This document shows positions 1 through 6,152 of a DNA stretch of 19,486 nucleotides, piece after piece. The DNA is from JADLCX01 sp038251595 (GTDB lineage: Bacteria > Planctomycetota > Phycisphaerae > Phycisphaerales > UBA1924). The stretch spans positions 1-19,486 of the forward strand of contig JBBSBC010000057.1 of assembly GCA_038251595.1 (NCBI GenBank), read 5' to 3'. Below the pieces are notes generated by a model that saw nothing but the letters and a program-made list of their open reading frames with translations, was not told where the DNA came from and made no database searches. A program made the translations under genes and the position numbers. Each line of letters begins with the position of its first letter. The first letter of the stretch is position 1.

Positions 1-293
1 ATGGGGGCTTGAAGGGTCCGACACAATAGTTTCCAAGCCATTGCCTTGTAGAGACTTGCGTAATTTTTGTCAGGCAGAGGGAACCGTGAAGTAGAGGCGG
101 AAACCAAACGTCTGGCAACCCAATGTTTATCAGGGTAGTTCGTACAACAGGTCGGATTGATCGCCAGTGTTTTAGGAATGTTCCGAGCGCGGGCGGAGGG
201 TCGGCGAATAACCATGGTCGGTCTAAAGTTGCAACCAGTCAGTTCTTACCACCGCGAACGCCACGAGCGTTCAGCCCAGGAGCATACCGAATC
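1..293. other. Upstream region without a supported gene
   Basis: No reading frame here has a convincing start, a ribosome site or a recognisable product. The open frame that runs from 123 into the DUF1573 gene lacks a ribosome site, and its first 57 residues look unlike protein, so this stretch is better read as upstream and leader DNA. The one structure seen is a short hairpin at 256-272 (GAACGC, five-base loop, GCGTTC) just before the ribosome site of the next gene. I found no -35/-10 pair with good spacing. Confidence 0.5.
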
Positions 294-1553
294 ATGCCTC
301 GTCACTCCCGAATGATTATTGCCACGATGACCCTCGCCGCCGTTGTTGGGCTTCCCTTGAGCCTTGTTGCTCAGGAGACCAAGCCTGTTCAGCCCACCAC
401 ACAGCCCATCATGCCCGGCAAGGGTGATCTGAAGCAGCTTTCGCCCGAAGAGGTTGCCAAGGCGAAGGAAGCAATGAAGAGTGTTCAGCAGCCGCCATCG
501 ATGCCCGGCCAGGCATTGCCCAACGCGCTCAACATTGAGAATGCGTCGTTTGACTGGGGCGATATCTCAGATGCCGAGCCCGCCAGCCACACGTTCAACT
601 TCACCAATGTTTCGGATAAGACGGTAAAGATTACGGTCGCGGCATCGTGCGGGTGTACGGTTGCGGGTCTTGAGAAAGACACCTATGCACCGAGCGAGAA
701 GGGCAAGGTCACGGCGACCTTCAATCCGCAGGGCCGCAACGGATCGCAGACAAAGGTGATGACGTTGACGGTGCTTGATCCTCAGGGCGCATTTGCTCAG
801 CAGACCATGACCGTCACGGCCAACGTCAAGGCCCTCGTCACGACCGAGCCGCCGAAGATGTACCTGAGCGAAGTCGATCACAAGGTGGGCCAGACCTCCA
901 AGATCACCATCAAGGCCCGCAGCGCGGACTTCAAGATCAACTCCGTGGAAGCCAACAACGAGTTCATCAAGTCGCGCATCGGCGAGCCCAAGATCATTGA
1001 CGAGAACGGCGAGAAGATGACCCAATACGACATCGAGCTCGACGTGGGCAAGGGTGCGCCAATCGGCAACCTGAACGGTCAGGTCACGTTTGTGACCAAC
1101 AGCGACAAGATGAAGATTCCCGCGTACTTCATCGGTGCCGATGTGATCGGTGACATGAAGGCCACCCCGCCGCAGGCGATGCTGCGTGTCACGAACGTCA
1201 GCACGGCGTTCTCAACGCAGGTTCGTGTGGACAGCCGCTCGGGCAGCGCGTTCAACATCACTTCGGTCGATATCGAAGGCCGTCAGGACATGAAGCTCGT
1301 CGCCGATGCGGTCAAGGGCGACGAGGGCAAGTACTTTATGATCACCATCTCGGGCATGACTCCGGACCAGCCGGGCATTGTCAATGGCACGGTCGTCGTC
1401 GCCACCGATTCACAGGGTGGCGAGACCATCCGCGTTCCGTTCACCGCCGCCGTCCGCAAGGCCGATGCAACCGCCGCGGCCATCAAGCCAATGGCCCCGA
1501 TGCTTGCCCCCACGGCCGCCGGCGCTGTGCAGCAGCCTGCGGTCAAGCACTGA
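294..1553 (+). CDS. Secreted DUF1573-domain protein
   Basis: This 419-residue protein has an N-terminal signal peptide: a basic start, a hydrophobic stretch at about 8-25, and probable cleavage after SLVA. A Pro/Gln-rich linker follows, then a DUF1573 domain at about 81-175. The domain shows the family hallmarks: an FDWGDI opening, alternating-residue strands and the SCGCT motif (C119, C121). The remainder (about 180-400) looks like two more beta-sandwich modules of the immunoglobulin-like type, and the tail is Ala/Pro-rich. DUF1573 proteins are exported and common in Planctomycetes and Bacteroidetes; their molecular role is not established. The start at 294 is chosen because AGGAG lies at 278-282 and because it places the signal peptide at the very N-terminus. 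ATG 312 is a possible alternative. The rhodanese and MauE-like genes follow on the same strand. Confidence 0.9.
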   Translation: MPRHSRMIIATMTLAAVVGLPLSLVAQETKPVQPTTQPIMPGKGDLKQLSPEEVAKAKEAMKSVQQPPSMPGQALPNALNIENASFDWGDISDAEPASHTFNFTNVSDKTVKITVAASCGCTVAGLEKDTYAPSEKGKVTATFNPQGRNGSQTKVMTLTVLDPQGAFAQQTMTVTANVKALVTTEPPKMYLSEVDHKVGQTSKITIKARSADFKINSVEANNEFIKSRIGEPKIIDENGEKMTQYDIELDVGKGAPIGNLNGQVTFVTNSDKMKIPAYFIGADVIGDMKATPPQAMLRVTNVSTAFSTQVRVDSRSGSAFNITSVDIEGRQDMKLVADAVKGDEGKYFMITISGMTPDQPGIVNGTVVVATDSQGGETIRVPFTAAVRKADATAAAIKPMAPMLAPTAAGAVQQPAVKH

Positions 1554-1583
1554 TCTGATCAGGAACTCACCGCCTTCATCGAA

Positions 1584-1630
1584 CCGACCGCGCCGCCGAA
1601 CCCCATTATGGATTTTGATCGTGCGGTCGG
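1584..1630 (+). repeat. Inverted repeat in the DUF1573-rhodanese gap
   Basis: CCGACCGC at 1584-1591 is exactly complementary to GCGGTCGG at 1623-1630, with 31 bases between. It sits in the 144-base gap after the DUF1573 stop codon. No T-run follows the second arm, so it is not a standard intrinsic terminator. It could be an mRNA processing or stability element or a weak attenuator. Confidence 0.4.
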
Positions 1631-1697
1631 CTGATGAGGGTGGTGCTGTATTCTCGATGCACTCAAGTCGTGGCAACTCACATAGAAAGGCCAGATC

Positions 1698-2396
1698 GTG
1701 CCACAGTCCATCGACCGCCAACATGCTCGCCACCTCCGTTCGGGTCGGATGCTCATTCAGGTGGGCATCATCATCGGCCTGGGCTTTGTGATAGGTGTTG
1801 CCGATGCTTTTGTGCTGAGGCCCATCACACTGGGGCGCGATGCGCCACCGGCTCTTGATTTGACGCCGAATGCGCAGGCAGGGAGTGATAAGCCTCCTGC
1901 GCAGCCTGGCAACAGACGCACGCCACAGACCACGGCCGTTGTCCCACCTGTTGAAGAGCCGATGAAGATCGCCGACCCGGTTGGGACCCCGCCGGTTGCG
2001 ACACCTGCGGCAGCCGCTTCGACCGCCGATGCGGCGTTCAAGTTCACCCCCAAGGACACACTGAAGGCCGGTCACCTCACGGTTGACGAAGCCAAGGTTT
2101 TGTACGACAACGGCTCGCCGTTTATCGATGCACGCAAGCTCGAAGTTTTTGTTGCGGGGCATGTGCTGAACGCGATGAGGCTCGACATGGCTTCATTTCG
2201 CAACGGCAATCCGCCTGAACTGGGCTTGATCGATCGCAGCGCGACCGTGGTGGTCTATTGCGGCGGCGGTCAGTGCGATGAATCCGAGCATGTCGCCGAG
2301 TTCATGGATGGGTCAGGGTACAAAAAGGTGTACATCATGCACGATGGGTATCCGGGGTGGGTGGCCGCGGGCCACCCGACCGCGATGGGAGAGTAA
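1698..2396 (+). CDS. Membrane-anchored rhodanese-domain protein
   Basis: This 232-residue protein has one hydrophobic segment at about 19-40, a Pro/Ala/Thr-rich linker to about 112, and a C-terminal rhodanese domain. The domain shows the LTVDEAKVLYDNG...FIDAR opening, the AGH...A.R middle and the active-site loop YCGGGQCDES with Cys188, followed by the GYPGW end motif. Rhodaneses carry sulfur as a persulfide on that cysteine; the second loop cysteine (C193) replaces part of the usual CRxGxR-type loop and could form a disulfide with C188. The anchor suggests the domain lies outside the cytoplasm (inference). The start is GTG at 1698, preceded by GAAAGG at 1685-1690. The next gene's ribosome site overlaps this stop codon, so the two are probably co-translated and may share a redox role. 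Confidence 0.87.
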   Translation: MPQSIDRQHARHLRSGRMLIQVGIIIGLGFVIGVADAFVLRPITLGRDAPPALDLTPNAQAGSDKPPAQPGNRRTPQTTAVVPPVEEPMKIADPVGTPPVATPAAAASTADAAFKFTPKDTLKAGHLTVDEAKVLYDNGSPFIDARKLEVFVAGHVLNAMRLDMASFRNGNPPELGLIDRSATVVVYCGGGQCDESEHVAEFMDGSGYKKVYIMHDGYPGWVAAGHPTAMGE

Positions 2397-2401
2397 GAGC
2401 G

Positions 2402-2926
2402 ATGTCCAGTTCATCCGGTGCAACGCCTTCTGCGGGCACGTTCATCACCCGATGGTCGAACCTCACGCCGCTGGGTGTGGTGGTGACGCGCTGCGAGGTC
2501 GCGCTTGCGGCGATGTTCCTCTACGCGGCGTATCAGAAGCTTTTTAACGGTGACAACGCCCCGAAGCTCTTCTCTTCGAGCGTGCAGGCCTTCAAGCTCG
2601 GGCTTGGTGACCTTGCGACTCGCCTTTCAACCTCGGTGACACCATGGGTTGAAGTGATTTCGAGCGTGCTGCTGTTGCTCGGGGTCTGGTCAAGGGCCGC
2701 AGCGGCGGTTTTGAGTCTGCTGTTGATCTTCTTCATCCTGCTGATTGTGCAGGCCCTAGTCCGCGGGCTCGATGTCAGTTGCGGCTGTTTTGGCGAGTTG
2801 TCACCGTTCTGCCCGGAAAAAGTTGGTGTCTGCAACATCATCCAGAACTCGATCATGCTGGCGGTGGCGGGGATCGTGGTCTTGACGCCCCGGTCCATGC
2901 TGGCCCGCACAGCGCGGGTAGCCTAA
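2402..2926 (+). CDS. MauE/DoxX-family redox-associated membrane protein
   Basis: This 174-residue integral membrane protein has about four hydrophobic segments. The SCGCFGE motif (C127, C129) and two later cysteines (C137, C144) are typical of the MauE branch of DoxX-like proteins. Members of that branch resemble the VKOR/DsbB-like four-helix redox fold and are thought to help form or shuttle disulfides in exported partners; the exact partner here is unknown. The start at 2402 follows GGGAGAG at 2387-2393, which overlaps the rhodanese stop, and an upstream in-frame start at 2357 has no comparable site. Position directly after a rhodanese and an exported CGC-containing DUF1573 protein suggests a small envelope thiol/sulfur unit. 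Confidence 0.85.
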   Translation: MSSSSGATPSAGTFITRWSNLTPLGVVVTRCEVALAAMFLYAAYQKLFNGDNAPKLFSSSVQAFKLGLGDLATRLSTSVTPWVEVISSVLLLLGVWSRAAAAVLSLLLIFFILLIVQALVRGLDVSCGCFGELSPFCPEKVGVCNIIQNSIMLAVAGIVVLTPRSMLARTARVA

Positions 2927-2956
2927 CATCCCTTCCTAACTCCAAACCCGTCGCTC

Positions 2957-2999
2957 GGGCTTGGAATCCTCGGTGGATTTCAATCTCGGGCCCAAGCCC
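2957..2999 (+). promoter_or_regulatory. Structured leader hairpin of rpsR
   Basis: GGGCTTGG (2957-2964) pairs exactly with CCAAGCCC (2992-2999), and directly inside it AATCC (2965-2969) pairs with GGATT (2975-2979) around a TCGGT loop. This leaves a one-sided bulge at 2980-2991. No T-run follows, so it is not a terminator of the upstream gene. It ends five bases before the rpsR ribosome site (GGAG 3005-3008). Ribosomal-protein autoregulatory leaders often have this hairpin-with-bulge form, and S6:S18 binds such an RNA in many bacteria, but I do not see the full published motif here. Confidence 0.5.
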
Positions 3000-3016
3000 A
3001 TGACGGAGCCTTACAG

Positions 3017-3259
3017 ATGAGTCGTTTCTCCCGTTTCGGTACCCAACCCAAGGTCAAGGTTCTCAAAGAGGGTCCAGCCGGCAAGCCGTTCGTGGACTAC
3101 AAGGACGTTGACAACCTTCGCCGATTGATGTCGCCCAACGGCAAGATCTACGGGCGCAAGCGCATCCAGACTTCTGCCGGTGAGCAGCGGTTGGTCGCGC
3201 AAGCGATCAAGCGGGCTCGCTTCCTCGGGCTGTTGCCGTACACCAGCGCGACGCTCTGA
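3017..3259 (+). CDS. rpsR: 30S ribosomal protein bS18
   Basis: This 80-residue basic protein has the bS18 signature: a central segment with VDYKDVDNLRRLMSPNGKI, then GRKRIQTSAGEQRLVAQAIKRARFLGLLPY. It binds 16S rRNA in the small-subunit platform together with bS6. The length is close to the usual 75-80. GGAG at 3005-3008 lies eight bases before the ATG. The gene stands alone, without rpsF, ssb or rplI beside it, which differs from the common bacterial arrangement. It is bounded by a structured leader upstream and an intrinsic terminator downstream, so it is probably a single-gene transcript with its own control. Confidence 0.97.
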   Translation: MSRFSRFGTQPKVKVLKEGPAGKPFVDYKDVDNLRRLMSPNGKIYGRKRIQTSAGEQRLVAQAIKRARFLGLLPYTSATL

Positions 3260-3286
3260 ACCGCGATTGGAAATGAACGAACACTG

Positions 3287-3310
3287 GCCCCGCACACGCG
3301 GGGCTTTTTT
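3287..3310 (+). terminator. Rho-independent terminator after rpsR
   Basis: GCCCCGC (3287-3293), a four-base loop ACAC, and GCGGGGC (3298-3304) form a perfect seven-pair GC stem, followed at once by six T residues (3305-3310). It lies 28 bases after the rpsR stop codon, as expected for an intrinsic terminator. It is the only canonical one I see in the window. Confidence 0.93.
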
Positions 3311-3357
3311 GTTGGGACGGTCAGTCTGAAAAGGGTGGCCGGGCTCGCGGGGCTTCA

Positions 3358-3363
3358 TATCCT
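3358..3363 (+). promoter_or_regulatory. Candidate -10 element, leaderless msrC start
   Basis: TATCCT lies six bases before the ATG at 3370, and there is no Shine-Dalgarno sequence. If used as a -10 box, transcription would start at the first base of the ATG. No good -35 is visible 16-18 bases upstream, so the call is weak by itself. Confidence 0.3.
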
Positions 3364-3369
3364 GTACCC

Positions 3370-3888
3370 ATGTCGCAGACTTCTACGCATGACTGTGAGG
3401 CATTGGCCCGAGACTACGAGGCCGTGGTTGCGAGCCTGACCCCGATCGGCGATCGATCAGTACGAATGGCAGCTGTTGTCGATGCGCTTTGGGCCGCAAT
3501 GAGCGCCAAGGGTGTTTCGTGGGTCGGGGTTTATGTGAAGTCGGAACTTGCGCCTGAAATGCTGCTTGGGCCGCGACAAAACAAGCCCGCGTGTTCGCCG
3601 ATCGGTCTTCACGGGGCGTGCGGCCGAGCGTGGAAGTCGGCGCGACCCCTGATCGTTGAGGATGTGGCTCGACTTGGTGAGGGGTACATTGCGTGCGATC
3701 CGCGAGACCGATCAGAGGTTGTCATGCCACTGGTCGATGCGGAGACCGGAGTGTGCTGGGGCGTGCTGGATGTTGACAGTTACGATCTCGCGGCGTTCGG
3801 GCCGCGCGACGTGGCGGGGCTTGGGATGGTGCTCGAACATATGCAACTCACAACCTCGCTTCGGCATGGGCTGATCGAGACGGTGTGA
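3370..3888 (+). CDS. msrC: GAF-domain free methionine-(R)-sulfoxide reductase
   Basis: This 172-residue protein is a single GAF domain of the fRMsr type. It has WVGVYV, then LLGPRQNKPAC (C75), then GACG (C84), then VEDVARLGEGYIACD (C109), then SEVVMPL and GVLDVDS. All three cysteines that define fRMsr enzymes (84, 94 and 118 in the E. coli protein, from memory) have counterparts here, which separates it from signalling GAF domains. Such enzymes reduce free Met-(R)-sulfoxide in the cytoplasm using thioredoxin-type reductants, a repair step after oxidative stress. The N-terminal helix (residues 5-25) is a little longer than in the E. coli enzyme. The gene starts after the rpsR terminator and converges on the pseudouridine synthase gene, with 12 bases between. 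Confidence 0.85.
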   Translation: MSQTSTHDCEALARDYEAVVASLTPIGDRSVRMAAVVDALWAAMSAKGVSWVGVYVKSELAPEMLLGPRQNKPACSPIGLHGACGRAWKSARPLIVEDVARLGEGYIACDPRDRSEVVMPLVDAETGVCWGVLDVDSYDLAAFGPRDVAGLGMVLEHMQLTTSLRHGLIETV

Positions 3889-3900
3889 GGTTGGTTTGAC

Positions 3901-4578
3901 TCACCAACCCGACGCGGATTCAAAGCGGACGTGTTCTGCGGTTGTTGGATCGTGGAACTCGAGCAGGCAGGCGTGCAGCATGAGGCGCGGGGCGGAGTTG
4001 GCTGTTTGAGGTTGCGGCCCGTAGAGCACATCGCCGAGGATCGGGTGACCGATGTGGGCGCAATGCACACGCAACTGGTGGGTTCGGCCCGTCTCGGGTT
4101 CGAGCCTCAGTCGGGTTCGATCAACTTCCAATGTCAGGACTCGCCATCGTGTGATCGCCGAACGGCCTTGGTCGTGATCGACAATCTGGATGGGTCGGCG
4201 GTCAACATCGAGCCGCATGGGGACATCGATGATGCCGGTTTCGGCTTCGATGATTCCGGCGACAAGGGCGCAGTAGGCCTTGCCCACACGACGGGCCTCA
4301 AACTGAGCAGAGAGATGGCGTTGTGCATCGGGATCAAGACCGAAGACCATCAGCCCGGACGTATCCATATCCAACCGATGCACGATCAGCGGGCCTTCAG
4401 CGTTCGGGATGGCCCGGCGCACACGCGCCGCGGCACAGTCGGCCTTGTCCACGCCCTTGCCGGGCACGCTCAGCATTCCCGAAGGCTTGTCGATCACGAC
4501 CCAGCGGCCGCGCGGATCGACACCCGCGATGCGAATCTCCGGACTCAGGCGTGATGAAGGGGAATGATCCGGGTTCAA
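3901..4578 (-). CDS. RluA-family pseudouridine synthase
   Basis: The protein has the RluA core: WVVIDKPSGMLSVPGK near the N-terminus, then HRLDMDTSGLMVF with the catalytic Asp (residue 70 from this start), then the ARRVGKAYCALV strand and the C-terminal GRTHQLRVHCAHIGHPILGD motif. RluA enzymes convert specific uridines in 23S rRNA or tRNA to pseudouridine; there is no S4 domain, so it resembles the small RluA/TruC-like forms, and its RNA target cannot be read from sequence. Start choice: TTG at 4576-4578 has a perfect AGGAGG ten bases upstream (complement of 4589-4594). A GTG at 4617 in the same frame would add 13 residues but has no ribosome site. The gene diverges from the PD40 lipoprotein gene across a region with an 8-base dyad. 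Confidence 0.87.
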   Translation of the reverse strand: MNPDHSPSSRLSPEIRIAGVDPRGRWVVIDKPSGMLSVPGKGVDKADCAAARVRRAIPNAEGPLIVHRLDMDTSGLMVFGLDPDAQRHLSAQFEARRVGKAYCALVAGIIEAETGIIDVPMRLDVDRRPIQIVDHDQGRSAITRWRVLTLEVDRTRLRLEPETGRTHQLRVHCAHIGHPILGDVLYGPQPQTANSAPRLMLHACLLEFHDPTTAEHVRFESASGW

Positions 4579-4600
4579 GAGATCGCCGCCTCCTGGCGTT

Positions 4601-4641
4601 GTGTAGAGCCTGTACACCGGACGCGAATGCAGACTCTACAC
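4601..4641. promoter_or_regulatory. Dyad GTGTAGAG/CTCTACAC in divergent intergenic region
   Basis: GTGTAGAG at 4601-4608 and CTCTACAC at 4634-4641 are exact inverted copies separated by 25 bases. They lie between the divergent pseudouridine synthase and PD40 lipoprotein genes. TACACT (4637-4642), within and next to the right arm, resembles a -10 box for the rightward gene, so the arms could be symmetric promoter parts or operator half-sites. Confidence 0.4.
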
Positions 4642-4676
4642 TCATCGAGGACGGAAGACTCTTGCTAGGAGAACCA

Positions 4677-6038
4677 ATGGCGAATCATGAAGTTTTTTTC
4701 GGTGTACTGGCCGCGATCGGACTGTTGGCGGGTGGTGCGGGATGCTCGCGCACAGTGGCTGATGCTCAGCCAGCAGTCGCTTCACCCGCGCCGGCAACTC
4801 CGGCGGCTGTGAGCTCTGGCACGCTCGACTATCGTGTGATGGAACGGCCGCTGCTGACCAACCACATTCAGATTACTTCGCGTGATCGGTTCGTGAAGGC
4901 GGGCGAGGCGTACTTTGACCATCAGAAACCGGCGCGATGGGTGATCTTTCAGGCGGTGGCGGTGCCCGAAGCAGGGAGAGAAGTCGAGACATTTTATGCG
5001 ATGTACGTGGCGAAGTTGAAGCGTGATGCGAGCGGGCACATCATCGGGACGGAAGACCCGATCAAGATCAGCCCGGATGGGTCGGCGAACACGTGTGGGT
5101 GGTTTCATCCAACAGAAGCGGGGCGTGTGCTGTTTGGTTCGACACTCGGGCCTCCGGCAAACAATGAGAAGTCGGGGTTTCAGGTGGGAACGCGGAAGTA
5201 TGTTTGGATGTTTCCGAGTGAGATGGAAGTGACGACAAGATTCGTTGACGCCCTGGTCGATGAGCGATGGGCAGCGAAGGGGAGTCAGACTGAACCTGGG
5301 GCTGGCGCCGTCATGCCTGTCTTCTCGCGTCCAAACTACGATGCCGAGTGTTCATATTCTAAGGATGGAAGGTTCATTCTTTACTCGCATGTTCGCGACG
5401 AGCAGACACGCGGTCGTCCCGATGCGGACCTCTGGATCTACGACACCAAGACTCAGAAGCAGCACGAGATCGTGAACGCCGATGGGTACGATGGTGGGCC
5501 GTTCTTCAGCCCGGATGGAACGATGATCTGCTACCGCTCGGATCGGCGTGGCGACGATCTGCTGCAACTGTTTGTCGCGAAGTTGAAGTTTGATAGTGCT
5601 GGTGTGCCGGTGGGGATTGAGAGCGAGCATCAGGTCACAGATGATGAGCATGTGAACTGGGCACCGTATTGGCACCCAAGCGCGAAGTTCCTGATCTATG
5701 GCTCTTCCGGTGTTGGGCACAGCAACTACGAGATCTTTGCTGTTGAAGTGGACCTTGACAAACCGAGCAAGGATCTTCGCAAGCGTCGCGTAACGTTTGC
5801 CGAAGGCGCCGATGTGCTGCCGGTTGTCTCGGATGACGGCTCGCTCGTGATGTGGACCGCACAGCGTGGGCCGATGACCGCCCGCGAGACTAAGCCATCA
5901 AGCCAACTCTGGATTGCGGAGGTCAACATCGCGGCGGGAGGGTTCTCCGATCCCGCTCGACTGTTCGATAACATTCCCAACCAGCGACCAGAAGGTGAAC
6001 CTTCGAAGATGAAGACCACGCAACCCGCGCATCCGTGA
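4677..6038 (+). CDS. TolB-like PD40 beta-propeller lipoprotein
   Basis: This 453-residue protein starts at ATG 4677 right after AGGAGA (4667-4672). It has a lipoprotein-type signal (hydrophobic segment ending LLAGGAGC, Cys23), then an Ala/Pro-rich linker. The body carries several WD40-like PD40 blades with the usual phrasing: CSYSKDGRFILYSH, GPFFSPDGTMICYRSDR, APYWHPSAKFLIYGS and LPVVSDDGSLVMW, each followed by a strand such as DLWIYD, QLFVAKL, EIFAVEV or QLWIAEV. This makes a propeller like that of TolB. No other Tol-Pal gene is nearby, so it is unlikely to be TolB itself; such proteins in Planctomycetes are often annotated only as PD40-containing. The substrate or partner is unknown. Its reading frame is open upstream to 4323, but that part overlaps the pseudouridine synthase gene and is not coding. 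Confidence 0.85.
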   Translation: MANHEVFFGVLAAIGLLAGGAGCSRTVADAQPAVASPAPATPAAVSSGTLDYRVMERPLLTNHIQITSRDRFVKAGEAYFDHQKPARWVIFQAVAVPEAGREVETFYAMYVAKLKRDASGHIIGTEDPIKISPDGSANTCGWFHPTEAGRVLFGSTLGPPANNEKSGFQVGTRKYVWMFPSEMEVTTRFVDALVDERWAAKGSQTEPGAGAVMPVFSRPNYDAECSYSKDGRFILYSHVRDEQTRGRPDADLWIYDTKTQKQHEIVNADGYDGGPFFSPDGTMICYRSDRRGDDLLQLFVAKLKFDSAGVPVGIESEHQVTDDEHVNWAPYWHPSAKFLIYGSSGVGHSNYEIFAVEVDLDKPSKDLRKRRVTFAEGADVLPVVSDDGSLVMWTAQRGPMTARETKPSSQLWIAEVNIAAGGFSDPARLFDNIPNQRPEGEPSKMKTTQPAHP

Positions 6039-6096
6039 GTTTCCACCACAATCTCCTACATCTTGCAATCCGAACGCGCAAGCCGCGATCCGCGTG

Positions 6097-6110
6097 GGCC
6101 GAACTCGGCC
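6097..6110. repeat. Short palindrome upstream of argH
   Basis: GGCCGA, two bases, TCGGCC form a 14-base palindrome 42 bases before the chosen argH ATG. The central gap is too short for a stable RNA hairpin, so if functional it would be a protein-binding site on DNA. It may be chance in GC-rich DNA. Confidence 0.25.
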
Positions 6111-6152
6111 AAGATGACCACCATTCCACGACCAACTCGAAGCAGAATCGAC

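Noticed and set aside
2927..3000. rpsR leader hairpin as a terminator of the MauE-like gene
   Set aside because: The stem is good, but no T-run follows the second arm; the sequence runs straight into the rpsR ribosome site.
4677..6038. Calling the PD40 protein TolB
   Set aside because: It has the propeller, but no Tol-Pal neighbours and I do not see a TolB N-terminal domain; the signal is of the lipoprotein type.
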